DNA of 64,000 bases from Chrysogorgia sp. JL179-B06 (Eukaryota; Cnidaria; Anthozoa; Scleralcyonacea; Chrysogorgiidae). Both the position numbers and the translations under genes were made by a program. Below the pieces are notes generated by a model. It was not told the origin of the DNA. It saw only the letters and a program-made list of their open reading frames with translations, and made no database searches. Shown here piece after piece: positions 36,329-45,339 of the stretch (its first letter is position 1; every line of letters starts with the position of its first letter). The stretch covers positions 186,001 to 250,000 of the forward strand of contig JAYKKM010000217.1 of the NCBI GenBank assembly GCA_035772405.1. Direction: 5' to 3'.

Positions 36329-36665
36329 CTAGTAACATTAGCGCAAAACATTTTGGGGTCACCAGGCTTATTATCGAAATATAAGTTAAAATGGTATATA
36401 AATGTGATATTTTTGAAAATTATAAAAGCCCAACGGTTGCCATGGTAACATATTATGCTCTTGTTACTCTTTGTGCCATGTTTGGTTATACTCATTAGTA
36501 TAAAATAATGTCAATGGGTGCATCAAACCTGCTTGCATATATACGGGCACTTTAATTACAATGAAAATGTTAAGACTTAAGAGTTAAATTTTCAAAACTA
36601 ACACACACGGCTATCCACGCTGCGTTTTGGTAGAAAATGTTATAAAATACTTGTCTTTTTAACAG

Positions 36666-39429
36666 CTGAACAATCTGAAAACTGTTGGAAAAAGAGGGAA
36701 GAAAAACCTCGAAACAGCTTCGATATTACAAGCGCAGAACGCATATTGTTATGTGAACAAATGCCTTAAAAGCGGAAAATATCTCAGAAGAAGTGATATC
36801 GTAAGCTGCAGACACAAATTTTGGAAACTAGATGAAACAAATCAATGGGCGTATATTCTCAACTTTTTCTTTACTAATGCAGTGAAGTCTTCGGGGCCTG
36901 GCTATTATGTCATGGAATCAGCAGATGGAGGTATTTCATGACAATATTTATTAAAACAGACTACGGTGTCGGCTATAGTGTAAGCACTCTCATACCAAAA
37001 TCTGTCGATTACCAAACTGGATTTCTAGTTCCGAGAATCACTAACTTGACACGGTTCAACCAATGAGTAGGTCCATGACAATGCATCGATTCTAAATTGT
37101 AATTTTTCGCATAGATTTTACCTTGAAACGACAATTTAAGAGTGGAAGGACTCGGCCCGAAAGTGCAAGAGGGATAACGCATGTGGACACAGAGCAGTGG
37201 TTCGAAAAATATTACCAAACTCTAGCTGATCGTATACCTGATACCTACCGTTAACTACCACTTGCCATCATGCCAGACCATCAAGAGTATTTATGAAACC
37301 TACCAAGCGGAAACTGATACGCCAATCTGGCAAACTCAATTCCGACGACTTCATTTAAGAATGTTGTTATTCAGAAGGTATGCAATTATTTTATTTAGTA
37401 TTATTTATTATGAAAAACATTTGAGTAATTTTAATTTCTTTATTCATATAGCAAAGCATGTTTTCAAAACGTGGAGTGTGCGTTCTACTAAAAGAGCATT
37501 CATATAGCACTTCCACCAAATGCAAAAGAACCACATGGCTGGAGAAGAAACAACTGCACATTGACCAACAGTGGTAAGTCTCACCTAATAAGAACATGGT
37601 GCAAACTGCAAAGCCCTCTCCCTATACAAAACCGTGACGGTAACGAAGACGTGGACACGGAGATCGTCCTCATGTTTACAAGAGAAACGTGTTATATGTT
37701 GGGTGGGTGTTGGTGTTACGCTCGCCGTTCATGCATGGCTAAGTGCATTAACCATTCAATTTCTAAAAAAACAATTTTCTAAAATACCACATAGATCATG
37801 GTATCATCTAGCCTACGTCATAGTACTTAGCGCTGCCTTTTTGCGCCCACGAGCATCTGCACCACTGGTCTGTATGCAGGCTAGGTATCATCAAGCGTTA
37901 CACATTTTAGAACTTTTTGGGGGCCTACCATCTTAAAAATGTTGCCGCTCGATTACATGTAGGTAGACTTGGGAACAACAATAATTGCTATTGCGACTAA
38001 CAGATTGCATAATTTTGAATAGGAACGAAAGAAAAAATATTATAAGCATATTAAGAAGAGTGTTCAATACCCAAAGAAATACTTGAGCATCATTATCGAC
38101 GGGATGGATCAAGGGAAAACACATATTCCTCATTTCACACAAATGTCAAAGGTGAATAACACCTATATTATATCATATATAATAACTCCAAATTACAGTT
38201 ATTATTTCCCATAAACATTGACAACAGTATTAATGTTTTAGGTTGAGAAGGGAAGCTCAGGTTTTTTAACCACCCATATCACGGGTGTCATAAGCTCATG
38301 GTCAAGACCTAAAGTTTTGTTTTATCGACCAGTTGAAATGGTCCGCCGATGCAAATATCACAGCGAACATCCTATTAACTGTTCTCAAATATATTAAAAA
38401 ACAGGTAAACTTAACAATGATCTTCAATACTATCAACCTTTATATCATACAATTCCTTTATATAGTTTGAATGAGCTCCACCCGTCCTGTATCTGCAGAT
38501 GGACAATTGCTTTAGTGATTGTAAAAATATATACATATTTGGTTTCTGTGCAATATTACTAATGGCTGGTGTGTTCAAAAAGGTAATTATAAATACATAT
38601 AATTTTAACAGATAAAAATGTCAAATATAATTACATCAGGGAGTGTATGATTATCTGATCAGTAATTAAATAGTATATATATAGGTGAGAATATCTATCT
38701 AATGGTTGGCCATACACACAAGTACGTATATGAGTGGGTATCCATGACCTGCACGTCACAACTTAACAGCAATCTAGTCCACAAGTAACGCAACCGTTTT
38801 TTCTTACGTATATAGATGTTTAGTCGAATATCATCAGCTTTGTCCAAAAATTCTGCCACGACACGTTTGCACTACACAAGGTCATCCACGAGTCGTTCAG
38901 CCCTGAACCAGTTACGGTAGATATGGCTAACATCTGGGACATAAAATCCACTCTAAAACGCCACTCACGACACCATGAATTTCGGTTCAAAAAATCATCA
39001 GAGGGACAAGTCCAAATGAGTTACAGAAACTGGTCGAAATCTGAACGCAATGAGTGGAAACCGTCAAAACCTTTGCAAATTCTCGAAAAAATGTCAGAAG
39101 ATGTACCGAACATATTGAGAGCAGATTACAAGAAATGCCCCACGGTTGAACAGCTGCAAAGTGGTGCCAGCCAGATCAGCGTTCGACTAAGACCAAAGGA
39201 AATAAAATGGTGGGACCAATTTATTGAAATGGAGAAGCAACAGTGGTCAAATTGGAAAACTGTATCAGAAGAAGAGTTGATCAAGGCAGGTTCAGAAAAT
39301 CAGTTCTCTGTGGCAGAGTTGAAGTATTTGGAGGAATCAGCTGAAGATGGGGAAGATGATGACAAAGCAATGCGCAAAAGAATGAGCAAGATCGAGAAAT
39401 TGATCGAGAAAGGCAATTCTTTTCCTGAA
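36666..39429 (+). pseudogene. DUF7869-like transposon-associated gene, decayed
   Basis: Conserved blocks lie in order on +, in different frames. They are CYVNKCLKSGKYLRRSDIVS and NQWAYILNFFFTNA (36666-36930), THVDTEQWFEKYYQTLADRI (near 37190), KKYLSIIIDGMDQGKTHIPH (near 38075), LTTHITGVISSW (near 38270) and DIKSTLKRHSRHHEFRFK (from 38923). The last exon is intact to a CCTGAA/GTAAGT donor at 39430. The order and motifs match the DUF7869 family of invertebrate and fish multicopy genes as I remember it; the IIDGMDQ block is its hallmark. Stops and frameshifts between blocks, and a 75-bp MITE at 37809, show decay. The last exon encodes an acidic, lysine-rich segment. No element ends were found. 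Confidence 0.6.
37809..37883. mobile_element. 75-bp MITE of the helicase-transposon family with perfect 9-bp TSD
   Basis: It starts TAGCCTACGTCATAG and ends TGTATGCAGGCTA, flanked on both sides by GGTATCATC (37800-37808 and 37884-37892). It also contains GAGCATCTGCACCA. The termini and TSD length match the 8.87-kb element at 4.1-12.9 kb, so it is probably a trans-mobilised derivative. Confidence 0.8.
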
Positions 39430-39659
39430 GTAAGTATTAGTATAGAAGTGAGAGTATGCAGTTGTCAATGTCCCCTACTGCAAAGAGGTTTAGTTTACGT
39501 TCTTGGTCTTGGTACTGTGAGTCTGTTGAGTTAAGCATATATTCTTATTTCAGTTTAAAATATATTGTGAATTTCGTTTGTGTTTTATAAATAAAACAAA
39601 CGACGCGAAGAACAAAAAATTATTAATAAGTACACAGGACGAAATCGCAGATTTAACAA

Positions 39660-40085
39660 CAGGTTAATGCTGGTGTAAAGTAGTGTTAATGATTGCTTTG
39701 TCCAGCTTTAATCATATAGCGTAATGGTGTGAAAGGTCCCTTTACACCGCAATAATAAAGCTGTTATTACACCCCTTGTGTAAAGACTTTATAAAGCTAC
39801 ATTTAAACTATCAGTTTAAAAGCGAATAAACAATGTTAAATTTCCCTTTACCATACTTTAAGACCATTGACTAAAGTTCGCGCACATTTATCTCCCTTTA
39901 CACTGCGTTGTTAAATGCGTGTAAAAATACCTTCAATCACGTTTATCCATGTTTAACACCATTGATTAAAGTTCGCGCACATTTATTTCCCTTTACGCCA
40001 CGTAAAAATACCGTGTTAAGATACGTTCAATTGCGTTTATCCATGTTAATATTCGCGCAGATTTATAGCCCGTATAATACCGCGT
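39660..40085. repeat. Diverged tandem repeat, about 90-bp unit
   Basis: Blocks reading GTTCGCGCACATTTAT...CCCTTTAC...GTGTAAAAATACC...GTTTATCCATGTT recur near 39875, 39970 and, more diverged, 40050. They are preceded by GTGTAAAG/CTTTACAC-type inverted words at 39715-39785. Non-coding. Confidence 0.6.
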
Positions 40086-40589
40086 AGCATAAAAATACTA
40101 CAGTAGTTGTACCAGATTGGAAAGCAAAGTGAGCTAAAATATATATATTACTTATGAATAGTAAATAAAATAATTATAATAATTACAACTGACTCACCAT
40201 GTGAATTACAGTATTAACAATTGCCATAAATATCGCTGTGTGGCCGTATTTAACATTAGTAACTTTAATTTGTTACCATTGTCAAAAGAAATAGATTGAA
40301 ATTTGGTAAGGAAGATGTTAACCAGCTTTTGATCAAATTACTTAGAAATATAGAGGTAAAATTACACAGACCGCATTTAGGACTTCATTAGTAGTTTATG
40401 ATACCTGCAGTCCTGTAGTCTATTTTTAGCCACACGGTAATATCAGTAGCGTGATTTTGTTAAGTGCAATACTTCACTAAGTCGAGTGCTATAATAAATT
40501 ATATTACTGTAAGTGTGCGAAAAATACCCCTGTAAGTTCTATAACCATTTTTCGGTTTCTGTATGTTTGCAATCAACGACATTTATGAT

Positions 40590-40892
40590 TTAGGACGAAC
40601 ACGCCCATTTCGGACAGTTCGTTGGCTTTTCTCTCTGGGATGGAGTACCCACATTCCTGGGCAATATCCTTTTCCTGGTCAGCTCCATCAGGGAACCACT
40701 GTGCCTCTTATCCAGACTTTTTTTAAACTTAGTTAGCTCAGTGCTTTGCCAAGAAAGAGGCCTGACTAGGTACTGCGATGTCCTGTTGGGTGGCTCTGGG
40801 TCATGATCGCTGTCTTTGCTGGATATGTAGTCAGCTCTCATTACCTCTGCTAGCTTCGCCTTTTTTTCTGCGCTCCACGATTTCCTGTCCAA
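40590..40892 (-). pseudogene. C-terminal exon of a transposon-associated ORF
   Basis: A 100-residue frame reads AEKKAKLAEVMRADYISSKD, then QYLVRPLSWQSTELTKFKKS and a basic tail. I recognise the ADYxSSxxS...LVRPLxWRS pattern from the ends of uncharacterised multicopy cnidarian proteins. No upstream exon was identified, so this is a fragment. The region 40920-41150 holds nothing I can name. Confidence 0.4.
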
Positions 40893-41232
40893 GCTGCTTA
40901 ATCGTTTTGCTAGCTTCTATAAATCGACAATTACAAAATTAAAATTTTTTATAACCTATAGACTGTAGTCAAATTTCTATTGAGAGCAATTGTAAGTTAA
41001 TCAATACTAAATGAATACCACTGACTGTATGATGTAGACAACATTAAATTAGGAAACTACATGTTCATTACTGGTAACATTCTTTGAAATAAAGAATACT
41101 ACGTTTTGAAATATGGAACATCGTACAAGCTAATTAAGTGGTATAATTAATAGGGGACCCTAAGGGGGCCCTGGGAACTAGCAATGATCAACAAGCTTCC
41201 CCACACTTTTTAACACCACGCTACTACGGCAC

Positions 41233-41983
41233 TGCTTAGCAAAACTTCATTCGTGACCGATGTCGTAAGGTGTTAGCTCCAGTGTGCGGGGCAGTTTTGT
41301 AAGCATTTTGTCATTTGTGCTCTCTGTCACAAATATACAACATGTTGGATATTTTTTGTCACAAATGATAATTTTTCCGTGTGTGCGCCGGAGTGAAAGC
41401 AGCAAGCTTACAACTTTTTGGCAATACGCATGCGTGTTGAGGATCGCATTCAAAACATCAAACATGGCGGCTCGTTGAGTGATCTAAAATAATTTGTTGT
41501 ATACATGTAGGCACGAGTGTAGAAATAGGTTGGTTTATGCATCTATGCTGCCGAAAATGTTTGTGTTGAAGGTAGCAACGTCAAGTCACAGAATGAAACG
41601 TAAAGTGATAAAAATACCGATTAGAACCTCAAAGAAGTATTAAAATTTATTTGAATGATAAGATCTAACAACGTAACACATAGGTTTTATTTTTAGCATT
41701 ATTTCAACGTCCAAGCGAAAACATTGCTCGGATAGTCATTGAAGCTTGTTAATCTTAATTATCTTCATCTTCGCCCTATGACCATAATTGTGGGTGTCGT
41801 TTTGAATGCATGCATATTGCCAAAAAGTTGTAAGCTTGCTGCTTTCACTCCGGTGCACACACAGAAAAATTATCATTTGTGACAAAAAATATCCAACATG
41901 TTGAATATTTGTGACAGAGAGCACAAATGACAAAATGCTCTAACACCTTACGCCATCGGTCACGAATGAAGTTTTGCTAAGCA
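41233..41983. repeat. Long foldback element with about 190-bp arms
   Basis: 41233-41432 and the complement of 41807-41983 match with few differences (shared GCAAAACTTCATTCGTGACC, TTGTCATTTGTGCTCTCTG and AAGCAGCAAGCTTACAACTT). The left arm has an extra segment TCCAGTGTGCGGGGCAG. Weaker similarity (AAGGGGGCCC / AAGGGCCC) extends out to about 41163 and 42065. Non-coding. Confidence 0.75.
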
Positions 41984-42238
41984 GATAGCTCTAGTGTGCG
42001 CCAGGCTTTACAAGTAAACAGATTCACCATGGCTTCCCCATAATACTAATTCACCATGGGCCCTTACATTTATTATGCAATAGTTTCATGATTGGCTAGC
42101 ACTAGCACACTATTCTCTTGCTTTTCATTGGTTATATTTTCACATGCAAAAAGAACTGTACGGAATTTTGATTGGACATAAGAGTAACTACAGTATGTAA
42201 CTACATGTATATATGCAGTCACAGTAGTGGCCCTTTCT

Positions 42239-42270
42239 CGATATAAAATATAAAATATAAAATATAAAAT
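42239..42270. repeat. (ATAAAAT)n microsatellite
   Basis: About four tandem ATAAAAT-type units, followed near 42300 by GGATTAGGATTAGGGTTAGG, a short telomere-like run. Confidence 0.7.
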
Positions 42271-42314
42271 TATTATAACATCAACCCAAGTCAGTTTTAG
42301 GATTAGGATTAGGG

Positions 42315-42698
42315 TTAGGCTCTGGTATGGCGAGTTACGCACAAGGGAAGTTTATGAATTTTCTTTTTAAGGAAAATACAGTTTTTCGTGTCTTGCTCGT
42401 CGAGCTCGCACCACGTGATACCGATATCGAAGAAAAACGAAGATGCTTCGTCCACCCAGCTCTTTGCAAAAAACTTTTTCTGTATTCGGAAACCATCCAT
42501 ATCGATAATGCCTCTGATTTTTTCCATGATGGAGCAAATAAACGTGTGGTGTGATTCACATCGAGCTGAACGCTCAATGTTGAGCATTGTAACATTCAGA
42601 ATACTGAAGGGGGTTTCTTGACATAAATTATTTATAGACGCTTTGGGCATCACACAAGGCTGCCATGCATTGTTCTGAAAGACAATAGTGATAATCAT
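42315..42698 (-). CDS. Small ORF of an uncharacterised multicopy family
   Basis: The frame contains ERSARCESHHTFICSIMEKI, DMDGFRIQKKFFAK, FFFDIGITWCELDEQDTKN and KKKIHKLPLCV. I recognise this order from uncharacterised multicopy cnidarian ORFs (MDLDGFF...FFCKELG...DIGLRW) but know no function. The real start may be the internal Met at about 42585. A one-base slip near 42465 appears to replace an expected KELGW. It is transcribed away from the Q-rich gene, with only about 100 bp between the two start regions. Confidence 0.45.
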   Translation of the reverse strand: MIITIVFQNNAWQPCVMPKASINNLCQETPFSILNVTMLNIERSARCESHHTFICSIMEKIRGIIDMDGFRIQKKFFAKSWVDEASSFFFDIGITWCELDEQDTKNCIFLKKKIHKLPLCVTRHTRA

Positions 42699-42738
42699 CC
42701 CTTTGTGAAGTAATCAATCCTTTTATTGATCATTTGAC

Positions 42739-42747
42739 ATAAATAAG
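42739..42747 (+). promoter_or_regulatory. TATA-like box upstream of the Q-rich ORF
   Basis: ATAAATAAG at 42739-42747 lies about 30-35 bp before a TTCAGTTC initiator-like sequence (42773-42780) and 55 bp before the ATG at 42801. The spacing suits a TATA-initiator promoter with a very short leader. Confidence 0.4.
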
Positions 42748-42800
42748 GAGAGTTTGGTCCAAATAGTTATACTTCAGTTCTGAGCATAAACGAAGGAGAA

Positions 42801-43295
42801 ATGATGGACGGAATAAAAAGGAAAATGACAGACGCTGAACCAAGTAGAAATTATCGAGCGAGAAAGAGGATAGACCACCAGACACTTGAGAAACTGAGGT
42901 CTTTCGTACAATTCCACCATCCTAACATCTGGTACAGTTTTATACTTTCTTTGCCGTCACATCAGGATGAACAACAAGCATCACTGTTGCTAGATGAACA
43001 GCAACCACAACAACAGCAACCAACTCCACAGCACATCTGCGACAACACCGATTGGGCCCCTGTTGTATTTTCCGACATGGAGCAGGGACAAGATACCGCA
43101 GCTGAACAACAACCAGCCCCGCAAGAAGTCAACAACTTCTCTGACTGGTTCCCGGTCATTTATCAGCATGAACAGCAACAGCAAGAAGCCGCCTCTGTTG
43201 AACAACAACAACAAGAAGCCGCTGTTGAACAGCAACAAAATTCTGATTCATTAAACATTGACTTCCTTGATGAGCTTTCTTTTCTGGATTTGTAA
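42801..43295 (+). CDS. Intronless Q-rich protein with acidic C-terminus and histone-type 3' end
   Basis: A 164-residue uninterrupted frame starts at ATG 42801 (a second Met follows at once). The N-terminus is basic (GIKRKMTDAEPSRNYRARKR). The middle is glutamine-rich with two related blocks (DNTDWAPVVFSDME and NFSDWFPVIYQHE), which look like an internal duplication of an NxxDWxPVxxxxE motif. The end is acidic and hydrophobic (LNIDFLDELSFLDL), resembling a transcriptional activation domain. I do not recognise the family. TAA at 43293 is followed after only 8 nt by a stem-loop matching the replication-dependent histone mRNA 3' end. An intact frame among decayed neighbours, no intron and a short TATA promoter suggest a real, cell-cycle-regulated gene. 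Confidence 0.6.
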   Translation: MMDGIKRKMTDAEPSRNYRARKRIDHQTLEKLRSFVQFHHPNIWYSFILSLPSHQDEQQASLLLDEQQPQQQQPTPQHICDNTDWAPVVFSDMEQGQDTAAEQQPAPQEVNNFSDWFPVIYQHEQQQQEAASVEQQQQEAAVEQQQNSDSLNIDFLDELSFLDL

Positions 43296-43303
43296 AAAAA
43301 AAC

Positions 43304-43319
43304 GGTTCTTTTAAGAACC
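43304..43319 (+). promoter_or_regulatory. Histone-mRNA-type 3' stem-loop
   Basis: GGTTCTTTTAAGAACC forms a 6-bp stem with a TTTA loop, preceded by A-rich sequence and followed by ACCTAAA. It fits the metazoan histone stem-loop pattern (GGYYCTTTTHAGRRCC, then ACC). A purine stretch GAAAGAAAAA about 15 nt downstream could be a U7 snRNA-binding histone downstream element. Confidence 0.65.
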
Positions 43320-43412
43320 ACCTAAAAATTTCGAAAGAAAAACTCACGAAATACTCAATCGAAACACTTTTTAAATCCTGCATACAAAATCACTGAATTT
43401 AGCATGAAATAG

Positions 43413-43650
43413 GCAGTGACAATTAACTGTGACAATTCAATTCATTCGGTATTCTCCCTTGTAAAATTCAATTTAAAATCCACTAGCGGCAGTGATTGAG
43501 TGATCAATAGGTTTAACCGTGTGTATAAAATAACGTTAGAACTAACAGTGACAATTCACTCAGTAGGTGTTGTCCTATGTAAAGATTCAATTTAAAATCC
43601 ATTAGCGGCAGTGATTAAGCCGATCAATGGGTTTAGCCACGAGTTGACGT
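43413..43650. repeat. Two diverged copies of an about 125-bp unit
   Basis: CAGTGACAATT..., TTCAATTTAAAATCCA and TAGCGGCAGTGATT...GATCAAT.GGTTTA occur in the same order at about 43413-43530 and 43547-43650. Non-coding, downstream of the Q-rich gene. Confidence 0.65.
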
Positions 43651-44102
43651 TCAAAGATTCGTTTTATATATTGATACTTGTATATAACTTACAAGTATAT
43701 ATAATTTTTGAAATTTGATATTCGACATGTCATGTGCATGTGTTTCTGATTGGGGTGTGTGATATTGAAAAATTATTGCCATGTGTGAATCGATTCGAAC
43801 CCACGCCCACTGGGGGAATAGTCTCCCAGTGCCTTATCAATTCTACCACCCTTAAATTAGCATTAGGGTGCTTTAGGGATGCACTTATTTTGGATTGTGT
43901 GGTTGTTTGCAGCCTTGCACTACTGAGCTAGCAGCGGGGGCTTTTGGATTGTTCGGGAGATGATGCAGGGGTATATTTCTCAAACGGGGGCAGGACCACT
44001 AAAAAGGCCCCCAGGGCCATCTTGAAGGATGTATCGCCAGAGAAAGGGCCAAAGGGCCACGAAAAAGGCCCTCAGGGTAAATTAAACTATTCATTTGACA
44101 TC

Positions 44103-44249
44103 ATGCCTCGGACGCGTAAAAACTGTCCGATCTGTGGAAAGAAAAGTTTTAGATTAGCAAACCATTTGGCAGACTTTCACCAACTACCCTCGGAAGAAAG
44201 GCAATCTATAATTGTCATTATACGAACTCGAAGATTGAAAGTCGGCTAA
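44103..44249 (+). CDS. Short C2H2-like zinc-finger ORF
   Basis: From ATG 44103 the frame reads MPRTRKNCPICGKKSFRLAN, then H and a second H (HLADFH), a single C2H2-like finger, and ends at TAA 44247. Upstream codons in the same frame (from 43944) are glycine- and lysine-rich repeats (KGPxGHEKGPQGK) and are probably not coding. Similar short fingers occur in multicopy cnidarian genes. Function unknown. Confidence 0.45.
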   Translation: MPRTRKNCPICGKKSFRLANHLADFHQLPSEERQSIIVIIRTRRLKVG

Positions 44250-44585
44250 ATCCTGACAAACATTATAATGCATGGAAAGTTTCTGCGAACAGATTTGTGA
44301 AGGGTATATACTACGTTTCTTGAGCGCGTACCTACTCGCGAAAATATTTGTTTTTTACTAGCTGATTTCGCCCAACGAAAAAGTTTTTCGACAGCACTAA
44401 AAATTAGTTTGTGTTTTGGGTCATAGTATATTCTTCCCAGCAGATTTTATCTTATTTTTTCTTTTCCATCAGGTTCCAATTGAACAATTGAAACGTGTCT
44501 AATGCAACACGTACAGAGACACCGTATCCGTTTAAAAATATCTCTCAGGTTTAGAAATGAGGCAAGGTGCGACTTGGAATGTTGT

Positions 44586-44620
44586 TTTAAACGTTCGTTC
44601 GTTCGTTCGTTTAAACGTCC
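44586..44620. repeat. (CGTT)n microsatellite inside a palindromic stretch
   Basis: Four CGTT units flanked by GTTTAAACG on both sides, in the 5' region of the LRRNT ORF. The rest of 44250-44585 has nothing recognisable. Confidence 0.6.
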
Positions 44621-44653
44621 TTATTCTGTGGTTCCCAGTTTGCCCGGAAGAAA

Positions 44654-45142
44654 ATGTTCTGCTTGGTATCAATTATTTTGGTCACAGCCGGTACGATAAT
44701 TGCGTGCCCTAATGACTGCTTCTGCTGGCAAAAGAGAAAAGTGGTGAACTGCGCCAACACCCACCGTGCACATGTACCGAACAACCTCCTGACAGGCTAC
44801 TGGACAATAGTTTTAGTCAATAATGATATTAAAGTAATATCGAAGGCCGAGCTCCGTGTCCTACAAAAATTCAAAATAGTCGATCTCAGGAACAACCCGC
44901 TCAAGTGTTCCCTAACTAGGAGCCTCTTCGTCGGTCTAGGGACTTCAATAATAACAAGCTGCACCACTGACAATCCATCCACTGCGCCTGAACTGACTTC
45001 CTTGGCGACCCATCCGTTCAACACTTTTATAATGAGAACAAGCACGATCGGAAGAACAAACCGGCTTTGGTGTTTCTTCTCATCGTCGCGCGATTTTTGT
45101 GTATCTCTGGTACGCAAGGAAAGAGCGAGTCATCACAATTGA
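44654..45142 (+). CDS. Secreted or membrane LRRNT protein, probably frameshifted at the C-terminus
   Basis: ATG 44654 opens a hydrophobic signal peptide (FCLVSIILVTAGTII), followed by an LRR N-terminal cap CPNDCFCWQKRKVVNC. One or two degenerate leucine-rich repeats and LRNNPLKCS, the usual start of an LRR C-cap, come next. After about 45030 this frame loses character (RTNRLWCFFSSS), while the adjacent frame encodes KNKPALVFLLIVARFLCIS, a good transmembrane helix ending at TAG 45142. A one-base indel in the ACTTTTATAATG stretch would join ectodomain and membrane anchor. It is likely a small type I receptor-like protein. The family is not recognised beyond LRRNT. Confidence 0.55.
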   Translation: MFCLVSIILVTAGTIIACPNDCFCWQKRKVVNCANTHRAHVPNNLLTGYWTIVLVNNDIKVISKAELRVLQKFKIVDLRNNPLKCSLTRSLFVGLGTSIITSCTTDNPSTAPELTSLATHPFNTFIMRTSTIGRTNRLWCFFSSSRDFCVSLVRKERASHHN

Positions 45143-45339
45143 CGCAATAGAACTCGAAACTTTGACAGTTGTTAGTTCCGACAAGGAAGAAACTTTATTT
45201 GAGATTAAGGATAAACAATTATAACAGTTTGAATTCACTTGTTACAGTATTATATTCACACGTTAAGTTATCTTTCTGTTAAAAAATATTATACACAGGG
45301 TTCTTTTTCTTGTGTCTGTCAGGCCAATTGTTGTCTAGA

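Noticed and set aside
36076..36495. 140-codon minus-strand frame
   Set aside because: It mixes a real exon end with intron and MITE sequence; only the part up to the 9-bp duplication is exon.
43790..43852. tRNA-like sequence on the minus strand (box-B-like GGTTCGAATCG, A-box-like TGGTAGAATTGA)
   Set aside because: The T-stem does not pair and the anticodon loop lacks the invariant U33. At best it is a degraded tRNA-derived SINE piece.
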